Both the position numbers and the translations under genes were made by a program. A stretch of 61,110 bases of DNA from Candidatus Tanganyikabacteria bacterium. GTDB taxonomy: Bacteria > Cyanobacteriota > Sericytochromatia > S15B-MN24 > VGJW01. Of this stretch, positions 39,022 through 47,605 are shown piece by piece. The stretch lies in assembly GCA_016867235.1 (NCBI GenBank), contig VGJY01000005.1, positions 1 through 61,110 of the forward strand, written 5' to 3'. The notes under the pieces are model-generated. The model ran no database searches. It had not been told where the DNA came from and worked only from the letters and a program-made list of their open reading frames with translations. Within the stretch, counting starts at the first letter, position 1; each line of letters opens with the position of its first letter.

Positions 39022-40782
39022 ATGGCTGAACCCGTAAAGGCTTCCGTCCGGTTGCTGCGGCGCGTCCCGACCGCACCCCGGCCGTCCGGCGAGCAGCCCG
39101 TCGCGCCGCCCAAGCCCACGACGCCGCCTCCGGTCATCAAGCCCGATACCGTCGAGGTGGACGCCAACGCCGGCCGCGCCCGCGGCGAGGTGGTCAAGGA
39201 CCAGGTCATGGTCATCGACCGCAACCAGGCGGAATTGCGCGCCCAGATCAAGGCCGTGACCACCTTGATAGGCAAGCTCGAAACGACGCAGACCGAGCTG
39301 AAGGCCTCGGTCGCGCAGAAGAAGAAAGAACTCGCGGAACTCGAAGCCCGCGGCGGCGTGCTCGAAAACGTGCGCCAGAAGTACGAGTCCGAGATAGCCA
39401 AGGACGAGGCGACGCTGGCCGCCCTCGAAGGCAAGCTCGCGGCCCTGCGGGCCGAGGCGCGGCGCCTGGAATCCGAGTCGAAGCAGCTTGGCGAGAAGCA
39501 CCGCAGCACCTTCGACACCGCCACCGACGCCGAGAATTATCTGAAGTACCTCGAGTCGCTGGGCGGCGACGCCGTTCCCGACGCCGAGAAAACCAAGGCC
39601 GAGAAGCAGGCCAAGTCCGAAGAGGCGCAGACCGCCCGCGGCTTGCTGTCGCAACTCGAGAAGGACATCGCCGCCAACAAGGGCGCCCGCAAGGACAACG
39701 CCCGGGCGACCGGCACCGTCCTCAAGGACGTCGCCGCCACGCAGCGCACCATCACCGACGAGAAGGAAGCGCTCGCGGCCGCCGAGAAGGAACTGGCCGA
39801 CGTCAACTCCAAGAGCCGCGACCTGGCTGCCAAGACCCAGGCGCAACTCGGCATGATCGAGGCCAACGAGCGGGCGCTGCGGGCTGCCAAGAGCCGCATC
39901 TCGTCCATCAATGGCGAGATCGACAAGCTCGAGGCCAAGCGCAAGGCGCTGATCAACGCCGCCCTGGATGCCAACAACAAGGACATCGACGGCATCCTCA
40001 AGCAACTGGACGGCCTCGACAAGGATGCCGCCCGGCTGCGCAAGGAACTGCTCGGCGCCCAGGGCGACATGGAAGAGGCCATCGCCCACCGCGAGATCCT
40101 CGAAGCCGGCAAGAAGGCGCTCGAGAGCGACATGGCCGAGTTGCAGGCGCGGCTGGCCAAGCTCATGCGCGACAAGAACATCGCACAGTCGGATCTCTCG
40201 GGCGCATCCAAAGACCTGGCGTCCGCCAAGGCCGACATCGGCACGATGAACCAGAAGGACCAGCTCCTGGTGCGGCACGGCAACGGCCTGTCCGACGAGC
40301 GCTACAAGCTTCTCGAGGAGCAGAAGGCCCTGGAAGCCCTCGCCCAGCTCCCGCCCGAGAAGCTCTCGGAGGCAGACAAGAAGCGGCTGGCCGGCCGGTC
40401 GGACCTGTCGGGGCAAATAGACGAGCTGACCAAGCGCATCCAGGAATCCAACACCAAGCGGGCCGCCCTGGCCAGGGAACTCGAGAAGCGCATGGCCGAC
40501 ATCAAGGATGCCACCGGGCGCATCGACAAGGCCAAGGTCAAGCTCACCGAAATCGAGCTGGACATCACCGAGGATCGCAAGAGCCAGGAGATCACCGAAG
40601 GCGAACTCCGCCAGACCGAGCGCGACCTCCGCAAGGCCGCGTCGGACATCGACACCGCCCTGGCCGAGCAGAAGGTCATCCGCGACGCCCTCGCGAAACT
40701 CGACGCCGAGCAGCAACTGCTCAAGAGCAAGCGCCAGGAACTCGAGAAGGACAACGCGGAGCTCCGCAAGCTCGACCGGTAG
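39022..40782 (+). CDS. Long coiled-coil protein
   Basis: 586 residues. After a Pro-rich head (1-45, PSGEQPVAPPKPTTPPP) the chain is almost entirely heptad coiled coil from about 55 to 586, rich in Lys, Glu, Ala and Leu, with a few breaks near 175 and 440. No signal peptide or membrane segment is seen. It resembles SMC-arm or myosin-like repeats but has no ATPase heads. It may be a cytoskeletal or scaffolding protein (inference). GAGGAGGATC precedes the ATG. The Pro-rich head recalls the orphan at 17053. Confidence 0.7.
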   Translation: MAEPVKASVRLLRRVPTAPRPSGEQPVAPPKPTTPPPVIKPDTVEVDANAGRARGEVVKDQVMVIDRNQAELRAQIKAVTTLIGKLETTQTELKASVAQKKKELAELEARGGVLENVRQKYESEIAKDEATLAALEGKLAALRAEARRLESESKQLGEKHRSTFDTATDAENYLKYLESLGGDAVPDAEKTKAEKQAKSEEAQTARGLLSQLEKDIAANKGARKDNARATGTVLKDVAATQRTITDEKEALAAAEKELADVNSKSRDLAAKTQAQLGMIEANERALRAAKSRISSINGEIDKLEAKRKALINAALDANNKDIDGILKQLDGLDKDAARLRKELLGAQGDMEEAIAHREILEAGKKALESDMAELQARLAKLMRDKNIAQSDLSGASKDLASAKADIGTMNQKDQLLVRHGNGLSDERYKLLEEQKALEALAQLPPEKLSEADKKRLAGRSDLSGQIDELTKRIQESNTKRAALARELEKRMADIKDATGRIDKAKVKLTEIELDITEDRKSQEITEGELRQTERDLRKAASDIDTALAEQKVIRDALAKLDAEQQLLKSKRQELEKDNAELRKLDR

Positions 40783-40852
40783 GCAGTCAGAGAGCTAGTG
40801 TCCCGCCGCCCGGGGTCGCAGTGCCTCGGGCGGCGACGCGCGGCTCTCGACG

Positions 40853-42160
40853 CTACGGCCCCAGCAATGCTGCCGGCACGACCGCAACGCCGTCTTCGCG
40901 CCGGTACGCGTATGCGCCCGTGCCAATCACGACCATGTCGAGCAAGCCGTCGCCGAGCCGGTCCTTCAGCCAGTGCAGGTGCCGTACGTCGTGGTCGTCG
41001 GGCACGGCGGAGAGCTTCACCTCGATGGCCACGATCCGGCCGTCGTCGCGCTCTACGATCAGGTCGATCTCGCGGTCTCCGCTTGCGGTGCGCAGATGCC
41101 CCACACGCGCCTCGGCAGCCTGGGCATACACCCGAACATCGATCGTCACCAGCGACTCGAACAACCCGCCGAGCAGCATGCCGCCGCGCTGAATCGGCGG
41201 CTGGACGGGGACGCGCTCTTGCTGCAGCAACGCGCCCGCGCCGACGCCCAGCAGCCTTGCGGCCAGCGCCGGGTCGACGAGCTGGTGCTTCGGCGGGTAC
41301 GAGAGCCGGCGCAGGTGGCTGCGCGTCGGTGCCCAGGCGGGTAAGGGATCGAGCACCCACAGTCGCTCGAGCGCGTCGCGGTAGGCACCGACCGTCTTCT
41401 TCGCCGGCTTCTCATCCTGGCCAGCGCTGGCGGCGTCGCGGATCTTCTCGAAGGAGGTCGTCGTCGAAGATGCTGCGGCATACGCGGCGAGCCAGCGACG
41501 CAGTGCGGCGGGGTTGCGGATGTTCACGCCGAGCTGCGGGAACTCGCGCTCGACGATCCGGTCGAGGTAGCCGTCGAGCTGGGCCCGCAGCGGCCGACCG
41601 GTCAGCCCACGAAGTCCCGGGAACCCCGACGCCAGGATCTCGTCGACGTAGTCGGCGAGCCGCACCGCCGTGCGGCCGGCGATCTCGAGACCCGCTCCTT
41701 GAAGGAGGCCGGCCAGGCTGACGGTCGGCCTGGCGACGCCTCGCTCGAGCAGTGTCATCGGACGCATCCGGACGGTGACGATGCGGCCAGCACCCGAGTG
41801 CAGGTTTGCCTCCGGCGCGGCCGACGCGGAGCCCGTCAGGATGAAAGAGCCCGCTGGCGTCCGGCGATCGTCGACTGCCCGGCGTACCACGTCCCACGAG
41901 GACGGCATCCGCTGCCACTCGTCGACGAGGATGGGCGGTTCTCCTTGCAGCAGCCGAGAGCTGTCAGCTTTGATCAACAATCTCTGCTCGTCTTGGTCGA
42001 GCCGGTAGACGGTCCGTGCGCGCTCGGCCGCAGTTGCGGTCTTGCCGACGGCCTTGGCCCCCTCGATGGCCACGGCCGCAAGGCTCGGCAACAGGTCATC
42101 GAGTTCGCCATCCACGACCCGGCGGATGTATTCCTGGGGCTGGAGATCGGCCGCACTCAC
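40853..42160 (-). CDS. DUF4143-type AAA ATPase
   Basis: 435 residues from a GTG at 42160. The N-terminal ATPase domain has Walker A GAKAVGKTA and Walker B ILVDEWQRMP; GSFILTGSASA is the sensor. The C-terminal DUF4143 part has a nuclease-like core EIDLIVERDDGRIVAIEVKL (a PD-(D/E)xK-like DxnExK arrangement). These ATPases are common on genomic islands and spread by horizontal transfer; their role is uncertain. Codon use is plainer than that of its neighbours, and a damaged lipoprotein gene lies just upstream. Confidence 0.78.
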   Translation of the reverse strand: MSAADLQPQEYIRRVVDGELDDLLPSLAAVAIEGAKAVGKTATAAERARTVYRLDQDEQRLLIKADSSRLLQGEPPILVDEWQRMPSSWDVVRRAVDDRRTPAGSFILTGSASAAPEANLHSGAGRIVTVRMRPMTLLERGVARPTVSLAGLLQGAGLEIAGRTAVRLADYVDEILASGFPGLRGLTGRPLRAQLDGYLDRIVEREFPQLGVNIRNPAALRRWLAAYAAASSTTTSFEKIRDAASAGQDEKPAKKTVGAYRDALERLWVLDPLPAWAPTRSHLRRLSYPPKHQLVDPALAARLLGVGAGALLQQERVPVQPPIQRGGMLLGGLFESLVTIDVRVYAQAAEARVGHLRTASGDREIDLIVERDDGRIVAIEVKLSAVPDDHDVRHLHWLKDRLGDGLLDMVVIGTGAYAYRREDGVAVVPAALLGP

Positions 42161-42165
42161 AGTCC

Positions 42166-42650
42166 TCAGGGTACCATTCTGACGCCCCTTACGAAACCGT
42201 TTTGACGAAATTCGGAGAACCGTTTTGCCAGCGATGCTCGTCGTCCCGGGCAGCGGGCCAGGCATCGCAACATCTCGTACCCAGTCGCGCCGGCCGCCAC
42301 CAGCGCGGCGATGGCTTCGGCACTTGCGGCAAGCTGCTGGTCGGCAGCCGCGGCACTCACGAGATCCCAGATCGTGGCGCTGGGAGAAGAGGCGCGATGC
42401 GCCGCGATCGCTGCGGCGGCCTGGTCAAGCGCTTCTTCCTGAATCCCGCCGGCCTGCCCGTTCAGGAAGGGACGCCAGTTGTCCCCGCCAAATATGTCGA
42501 CGCCAGCCGACACGAGAAACTGCCCCAGGCCCGTATCGCAACGACTGCGTCGAGCATAGCGGCGGTCCCCTGGTATGGGCCGGTCAACTGGCAGCCCGCA
42601 AGTGCCACCAGAATCGAGATCGAGGCCTCTGGCGCCTGCAGCACCGGCCT
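42166..42650 (-). pseudogene. Frameshifted lipoprotein-like gene
   Basis: In one minus-strand frame a lipobox-like start (LVALAGCQLTGPYQGTAAML) runs to about 42530. In a frame shifted by one base the sequence continues as SAGVDIFGGDNWRPFLNGQA and ATIWDLVSAAAADQQLAASA, which has good coding character. The two halves join naturally around IRAWG/GQFLV, so a single-base frameshift near 42530 has broken the gene. The 3' end runs towards the DUF4143 gene. No function is known. Confidence 0.5.
42195..42227. repeat. 10-bp direct repeat upstream of the DUF4143 gene
   Basis: AACCGTTTTG occurs at 42195-42204 and 42218-42227, a 23-bp period or about two helical turns, 35 nt upstream of the ATPase start. 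This could be a regulator binding site. Confidence 0.4.
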
Positions 42651-42748
42651 GGACTCTCACCGGATGCGTGCTGTGGCTGGCTGGTCCTGCGGGGGCACGA
42701 TCGAAATTTCCCGGCAATCCGGACGCAACGAATCGAGCCGATAGAACT

Positions 42749-42773
42749 AGCGGGGAACCACCGGTTCCCCGCT
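42749..42773. terminator. 11-bp stem hairpin upstream of the S8 protease
   Basis: AGCGGGGAACC-ACC-GGTTCCCCGCT is a perfect stem with a 3-nt loop, followed by TATAGT on the plus strand. It could be a terminator or an operator next to a promoter -10 element. Confidence 0.55.
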
Positions 42774-42806
42774 ATAGTCTTGGATAGCAGGGAATACAGC
42801 TTCCGG

Positions 42807-44168
42807 ATGCAGCTTGAAAAGGTGTTGCTTGGCCTCGCCATCGCCGCGATGGCCGGCTGCGCGCCGGGCGTGGTGGCTCCGACGGGCCAGGAAGCGCTTC
42901 CCGGCGAGCTGATCGTACGCTTCCGGGACGGGACGCCCGTCGCCGCCCGGCAGGCGCTGCGCATGCGCTTCGGGGCCGACGCCGAGGCCGGAGCGCTGCC
43001 CGATACCGAGAAATGGCGTCTGCCCGAGGGGCGCGACCCTGGTGCGGTGATGGCGGTCGTGTCCGGAGAGCCCGAGATCAAGTACGCCACGCGCAACTAC
43101 GTGCGCCGGGTGCTGGGCTTCCGGGCCGCCGAACTCAAGACGATCTACCCGTCCGGCCTGTGGGCGCTGGAGCAGATCAAGGCGCCCGAGGCCTGGGACA
43201 CGTACTTCTCGGCCGATAATCCGCCCGGCAAGGGCGTGCTGGTGGCGGTCGTGGATTCGGGCGTGGACGTTCGGCACCCCGACCTCTCGGCAAACATCGC
43301 CAGGGACGGGCAGGGTAATCCGCTCTACGTGGACGTCCTGCGCGACGCGTCGAGCAGCTACGACGTCTGTCGCGGCTACTACTACGACTGGGTCACGGCA
43401 TACCGGGACGTCACGCACCTCGGGCCGGACGGCCACGGGCACGGCACCCACGTCGCGGGCATCATCGCCGCGCAGGCCGGCAATCCGGCCTACGGTTACG
43501 AGAACATCGTCGGGGTCGCGCCAGCGGCGCAGATCCTGCCGGTCAAGACGATGGACTGCCGCGGCGACGGGCAGGACTGGAACATCGCCTACGGCATCAA
43601 GGCCGCCGCCGACATGGGAGCCCGGGTGCTGAACCTCTCGATCGGCGGACCCGAGCCCAGTTCGCTGCTCGAGGATGCCCTCGGCTACGCGATCGCCAAG
43701 GGCACCCTGATCGTCGTGGCGGCCGGCAACGGCAGCGGTTCGCCGGTCTTCTACCCGGCGGCCTATCCGGGCGTCATCGCGGTGGGCGCGGTCAATCGCG
43801 ACGACGTCTACCAGAGCTTCTCGAACATCGGGCCCGAGATGGCCCTGGTCGCTCCGGGCGGCACCATCAACCAGACCGTCGAGGGGATCCTGTCGACCGT
43901 TCCGACCTATATCACCGAGATGGACAAGACCGGGAAGCACGGCTTCGCCCGGGTCTCGGGCACCTCGCAGGCCTCGCCCTTCGTGGCCGGCGCCGCCGCG
44001 CTCATCTGGTCGCGCGAACCCTCGCTTACGGCCGATCAGGTGCGCGAACGGCTCTACGCCTCGGCCGCCGACCTTGGCACCCGCGGCTTCGACACGAAAC
44101 ACGGCTGGGGGCGCCTGGACGTCGCCGCCGCCTTGGCTCTGGGCGATCACCGGTACGCCGCGCCATGA
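42807..44168 (+). CDS. S8 subtilisin-like serine protease lipoprotein
   Basis: 453 residues with a lipobox (AAMAGC, Cys18) and an I9-like propeptide region (ELIVRFRDGTPVAARQALRM). The catalytic triad is complete: Asp150 in VVDSGVD, His212 in HGTHVAG and Ser387 in GTSQASP. The oxyanion Asn lies in AAGNGSG. Two free cysteines (around Cys192 and Cys248) may form a disulfide. It is a secreted, lipid-anchored peptidase. The stop overlaps the start of the next lipoprotein gene (ATGA). The ATG at 42807 was chosen for its signal-peptide fit. Confidence 0.88.
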   Translation: MQLEKVLLGLAIAAMAGCAPGVVAPTGQEALPGELIVRFRDGTPVAARQALRMRFGADAEAGALPDTEKWRLPEGRDPGAVMAVVSGEPEIKYATRNYVRRVLGFRAAELKTIYPSGLWALEQIKAPEAWDTYFSADNPPGKGVLVAVVDSGVDVRHPDLSANIARDGQGNPLYVDVLRDASSSYDVCRGYYYDWVTAYRDVTHLGPDGHGHGTHVAGIIAAQAGNPAYGYENIVGVAPAAQILPVKTMDCRGDGQDWNIAYGIKAAADMGARVLNLSIGGPEPSSLLEDALGYAIAKGTLIVVAAGNGSGSPVFYPAAYPGVIAVGAVNRDDVYQSFSNIGPEMALVAPGGTINQTVEGILSTVPTYITEMDKTGKHGFARVSGTSQASPFVAGAAALIWSREPSLTADQVRERLYASAADLGTRGFDTKHGWGRLDVAAALALGDHRYAAP

Positions 44169-45442
44169 ACGCGCGTAAAGCGCTCTGGCCCCTGGCGCTG
44201 GGCCTGGTCATGCTGCTCGCCGGCTGCCCGCCGGCCGAAAGCCCCATCTCGCTGGACGACGGCGTCACGCGGCCCGTCGTCAGGCCGGCGGCCACCGCGC
44301 CGCCCGGGGTCGACCGCACGCCGCAGGCGAATCCCGGCGAGTTCTATCCCCTGGGCGGGGCGCGCCTCTACGTGGAGGCCCGTACGGCCGGCGGCGGGGC
44401 GCCCCTGCCGGGAGCAGAGATCAGCGCCATCGGGCCGGGCCTGGGTTTCGGGACGGCCAGCGCGACCGGCGACCTCACGCTGGGCCCCCTGCCCCTGGGC
44501 ACCTACGAATTGCGCGTGGAGGCCGACGGGCGGGTGGTGTTCGCCCGGACGGTGCAGCTCACCGTGCCGCGGTCGCGCGTGGAGGTCAAGGCCGAACTCG
44601 CGCAGGCCGCGCGCACCGTGGTGGGCCACGTGACCGACTCTTCGGGGGTCGCGGTGCAGCATGCCCGCGTGGCCCTGGGCAAGGCATGGACGTACACCGA
44701 CGGAGCGGGCGACTACTCGCTGGCCACCGCGGACGCCGGCGACGTCACCATCGTCAAGACCGGCTTCCAGCCGCTGGCCAGCGCCGGCGGCGACGCCGCG
44801 CTCACCCGGGCCGCGCCGAGGGTTTCGTTCGAGAACGACCCGTTCGGCTCGCCCAGCCAGACCGCATTCGCGACGTTGCGGGGCGCGATAGGGGCCATGG
44901 GCTGGACCGTGGCCGACCGCGACGCCACGTCCCAGATCCGCATCTGGGCCGCCCCGAATGCGGTCAGCGACGCGCAGGCGAAGGATGCGGCGGCCTTCGT
45001 GGCCGCGGGCGGCAAGCTGCTCGTACTGGCCGACTGGGGCGGCGCTTCGGCCTACAGCCCCGAGGCCGCCAAGCGCCTCCTGGTGCCGCTGGGCCTGCAG
45101 GTCAACGCGGATCTCGTCCGCGTCCCCGGCAGCCTCCTGGGCCGGCCGGAATGGTTCAATCCTGCCGTGGCCGCGGCCACGCCGGCGGCCATCGGCAACC
45201 CGACCGTGGCGCTACTGGGCGCCTGCTCGATCCTCGCGGCTCCGCCCGGCGCGCGCATCCTCACGGCGCCCTCCGACGGCTACCGCGTCCAGGCGGCTGG
45301 CTCCAGCGGCCTGGCTGTCGCGGCGGTGCGTCAGATCTCGACCGGGCTGGCGATGGTCATCGGCGACACCTCGGCCTGGCTGGACCCCGACATCGGCCGC
45401 CAGGACAACCTGAGCTTCATCCGGAACGTGCTGGCCTGGTGA
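44165..45442 (+). CDS. Lipoprotein with carboxypeptidase-like repeats and a DUF4350-like end
   Basis: 425 residues with a lipobox (LLAGC, Cys21). Two carboxypeptidase-regulatory-like beta-sandwich domains are visible (about 68-140 and 142-200, with TSATGDLTLGPLPLGTYELR-type strands). The C-terminal 200 residues look like a DUF4350/GATase-like domain (AAFVAAGGKLLVLADWGG..IGDTSAWLDPDIGRQDN). It is coupled to the S8 protease by a 4-nt overlap and is likely its surface partner. The last 35 codons recur, degenerate, at 47206-47310. Confidence 0.7.
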   Translation: MNARKALWPLALGLVMLLAGCPPAESPISLDDGVTRPVVRPAATAPPGVDRTPQANPGEFYPLGGARLYVEARTAGGGAPLPGAEISAIGPGLGFGTASATGDLTLGPLPLGTYELRVEADGRVVFARTVQLTVPRSRVEVKAELAQAARTVVGHVTDSSGVAVQHARVALGKAWTYTDGAGDYSLATADAGDVTIVKTGFQPLASAGGDAALTRAAPRVSFENDPFGSPSQTAFATLRGAIGAMGWTVADRDATSQIRIWAAPNAVSDAQAKDAAAFVAAGGKLLVLADWGGASAYSPEAAKRLLVPLGLQVNADLVRVPGSLLGRPEWFNPAVAAATPAAIGNPTVALLGACSILAAPPGARILTAPSDGYRVQAAGSSGLAVAAVRQISTGLAMVIGDTSAWLDPDIGRQDNLSFIRNVLAW

Positions 45443-45491
45443 GGCCGGGCGACCGGATTGAATCGCCGGTGCCCAGCGGTATTTTGATCGT

Positions 45492-45794
45492 ATGCGAGCG
45501 CGTGTCCCTCTCGACACCGCCTGGCTGGCGGACTTCTGCGAGCGCTGGCGGATTTCGGAGCTCTCGTTGTTCGGCTCGGCGTTGCGAGACGATTTCGGGC
45601 CGGACAGCGACATCGACATCCTGGTCGAGTTCGAGGCGCACGCGGGCATCGGCTACTTCGCTCTCTCGCGCATCGAAGACGACCTGGCGGTTCACTTCGG
45701 AAGAAACGTGGACGTCGTCCCGAAGCGAGCGCTCAGGCCGCAAATTCGGGACGAGATACTCGCGAGCCGCGAGGTCGTGATTGCAGCGGCCTGA
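45492..45794 (+). CDS. mntA: MntA-type nucleotidyltransferase antitoxin
   Basis: 100 residues of the minimal nucleotidyltransferase fold with GS-x10-DxD (Gly28-Ser29, Asp40, Asp42), which is intact for catalysis. In characterised MntA/HepT systems this enzyme adds AMP to a tyrosine of HepT and so neutralises it. Its 3' end overlaps the start of hepT by 14 nt. A likely mobile defence or persistence module. Confidence 0.85.
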   Translation: MRARVPLDTAWLADFCERWRISELSLFGSALRDDFGPDSDIDILVEFEAHAGIGYFALSRIEDDLAVHFGRNVDVVPKRALRPQIRDEILASREVVIAAA

Positions 45795-46113
45795 TCACCT
45801 CGGCCTCGGGGACATTCGGGAAGCCATCGGGGCTATCGAGCGATTTCTTACCGGTGTAGACCTGTACCGCTTCCTCGAGTCGGAGATCATTCGGCACGCG
45901 GTGTTGCTGAACTTGATCGTGATCGGGGAAGCCGCTACCTCGCTATCGGATGCTTTCAAGGGCCACAATTCGCACATCTCGTGGCGCGAACCGATCCGGC
46001 TCAGAAACCGCCTGGTGCATGGCTACTTCGCCGTGGACTGGGAAATGGTTTGGGACACGGCCACACGGGACGTCCCGGCCTTGGCGAGGGACCTCGCCTC
46101 GGTTTCCTCCTGA
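45781..46113 (+). CDS. hepT: HepT-like ribonuclease toxin (DUF86)
   Basis: 110 residues, helical HEPN fold with the RX4HXY motif (Arg75, His80, Tyr82 in RNRLVHGY), which holds the RNase active site and the tyrosine that MntA modifies. It starts at TTG 45781 inside the end of mntA, the usual overlapping arrangement. The IS630 element begins immediately after its stop. Confidence 0.85.
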   Translation: MQRPDHLGLGDIREAIGAIERFLTGVDLYRFLESEIIRHAVLLNLIVIGEAATSLSDAFKGHNSHISWREPIRLRNRLVHGYFAVDWEMVWDTATRDVPALARDLASVSS

Positions 46114-46192
46114 CTGAGAGCGCAGCCCGGATGACTTGCCTCTCTTGACTGGAGAAGAGACAGGTGATCTCCTGCCAAGCAGGAGGTGGCCA

Positions 46193-46582
46193 ATGGCGCA
46201 AGGTGTAGCGTGGTCCTTGGATCTGCGTATTCGGGCGGTCGAAGCCTACAACAACGGCGAAGGTACGCTTAGTGAGGTCGCTGAGCGGTTCAACATCGGC
46301 AGGAGAACGCTCTCCCTGCTGCTCCTGCGGGAGCGAGAGACCGGTACGGTAGAACCGTCCAAGAACAGGGGGAGACCACCCCGGCGCGTGGACGATGCTG
46401 GGCGGGATCGAATTCGGTCGTTGGTGCAAGCCCGGCCTGATGCGACGCTTGATGAGCTGACTGATGCGTACAACAGTGGCGCCACGCCAGAATCCAGGAT
46501 CAGCCGGCAGACGTTGGGCCGGGAGGTCCGCCGCCTGGATTTGACACAAAAAAAAGACCCTGACTGCGTCGGAGAGGGATGA
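46193..46582 (+). CDS. IS630 transposase, N-terminal reading frame (OrfA)
   Basis: 129 residues with a helix-turn-helix domain (YNNGEGTLSEVAERFNIGRR) and a second HTH (DATLDELTDAYN). The frame ends soon after an A8 run at 46548-46555. The second frame, which continues the protein, is reached by a +1 shift (or loss of one A in the transcript). A GGAGGTGGCC site precedes the ATG at 46193. Confidence 0.85.
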   Translation: MAQGVAWSLDLRIRAVEAYNNGEGTLSEVAERFNIGRRTLSLLLLRERETGTVEPSKNRGRPPRRVDDAGRDRIRSLVQARPDATLDELTDAYNSGATPESRISRQTLGREVRRLDLTQKKDPDCVGEG

Positions 46583-47153
46583 CGAGCGCATCCAGATGCT
46601 TCGGGACGAGTTTGCAGCCTGGGTCGAAGGCGCGGATCCAGATAAGCTGGTGTTCCTGGACGAGGCCGGGTCGAACATCTCGATGACACGGGACTATGCG
46701 CGATCCGAAAGCGGGGAACGTGCGCACGATAAAGTTCCCCGAAACCGCGGCACCGTCACGTCTATGCTTGGGGCGCTCTCGCTCCAAGGGCTCACGGCCA
46801 TGATGACGGTGGCTGGCGGCACGAGCGCCGAGGTCTTCCAAGTTTTCGCCGAGCAGGTGCTGATACCCGCCCTTCCGCCAGGAGCCATCGTGGTCATGGA
46901 CAATGCGGGAGCCCACAAGGCCGCGCCAGTCCTTGACACCTTCGCAGCTGCAAACGTCGAGGTCCGCTTCCTGCCACCCTATAGCCCGGACCTCAACCCG
47001 ATCGAGCTGGCTTGGGCCAAGCTCAAGCGGCTCCTGAAGGAAGCGAAGGCGCGTACCCGCGATGCCTTGGACGCAGCCATAGGCGTAATCCTCGATGCCA
47101 TAACCCCTTTCGACGCAGGCGGCTGGTTCCGGCACTGCGGCTACCGGAGCTAA
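46557..47153 (+). CDS. IS630 transposase, C-terminal reading frame (OrfB)
   Basis: Continues the transposase in the next frame without a stop from the A8 run; an independent ATG lies at 46596. The DDE catalytic residues are in VFLDEAGSN, VVMDNAGAHKA and YSPDLNPIELAWAKLK, typical of the IS630/mariner superfamily. It is probably made as an OrfAB fusion through slippage on A8. All three acidic residues are present, so it may be active. Confidence 0.85.
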   Translation, partial: TLTASERDDERIQMLRDEFAAWVEGADPDKLVFLDEAGSNISMTRDYARSESGERAHDKVPRNRGTVTSMLGALSLQGLTAMMTVAGGTSAEVFQVFAEQVLIPALPPGAIVVMDNAGAHKAAPVLDTFAAANVEVRFLPPYSPDLNPIELAWAKLKRLLKEAKARTRDALDAAIGVILDAITPFDAGGWFRHCGYRS

Positions 47154-47205
47154 GTCAATGGAGCGGCGCAATGAGAGCCGGAGCGCGCTGAAGACCCTCT
47201 AGGCC

Positions 47206-47323
47206 TTGACCGGATACGCGATTCTTGGGGCCGCCAGCTCGGCCTGGCTGGAAGCCTCCGCCGGCCGCCAGGGAAACCGTAGCTTCAGCCGGAACGTACC
47301 GACCTGGTGAGGCCGCGCGACGG
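47206..47323 (+). pseudogene. Degenerate duplicate of the 3' end of the lipoprotein gene at 44165
   Basis: Translates to LTGYAILGAASSAWLEASAG and on to RQGNRSFSRNVPTW-stop, which aligns without gaps over 34 residues to the end of the 44165-45442 protein (SAWLDPDIGRQDNLSFIRNV). The DNA match continues past the stop to about 47323. The offset between copies is 1868 bp throughout. The rest of the gene is absent. Confidence 0.7.
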
Positions 47324-47585
47324 GTTCGCGCGCGTCGAGGATCGTATCGATGAGCCGAGGCAACTCGGCCGTGCTTGCACGGAGTAGATTGCGGCGAGAC
47401 ATACTTTGGTTATCCGCCGGTTAACAGCTGGCCTTGCCCCGAGAAGAACCCCGGCTACCCGGTTCCTCGATCCTTTACCTGTCCTTAACTAAATCCTCGC
47501 CGGCGAAGACGAGCTGCATGGCCGCTGATCCAGTCCGGACGGGGATCGACACGGGGTGGGCGCCTGAACGAAAGCTCTAACAAGC
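47324..47585. other. Gap without recognisable gene
   Basis: No convincing ORF. A short AT-rich patch lies around 47400-47490. I see no tRNA, promoter with both hexamers or repeat here. Confidence 0.5.
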
Positions 47586-47605
47586 AGGGCCGGCCGGCCG
47601 GCCCT
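47586..47605. repeat. 20-bp perfect palindrome at a gene end
   Basis: AGGGCCGGCCGGCCGGCCCT is fully self-complementary and overlaps the stop codon of the minus-strand gene at 47604. It may work as a terminator stem. Confidence 0.6.

Larger units (their letters stand above)
46115..47190 (+). mobile_element. IS630-family insertion sequence
   Basis: It comprises a two-frame transposase gene and imperfect inverted ends: TTGACT at 46145-46150 on the left and AGTCAA at 47153-47158 on the right, with related GCGC-rich sequence further out. Exact boundaries and the TA target duplication are not resolved. It sits directly after hepT. Confidence 0.75.

Noticed and set aside
42225-42806. N-terminal extension of the S8 protease
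   Set aside because: The extension is unlike a protein and the signal peptide starts at 42807; the same DNA carries the broken gene on the other strand.
47199-47402. Minus-strand 67-residue frame
   Set aside because: It is antisense to the duplicated lipoprotein tail and has no family; the start alone looks protein-like.
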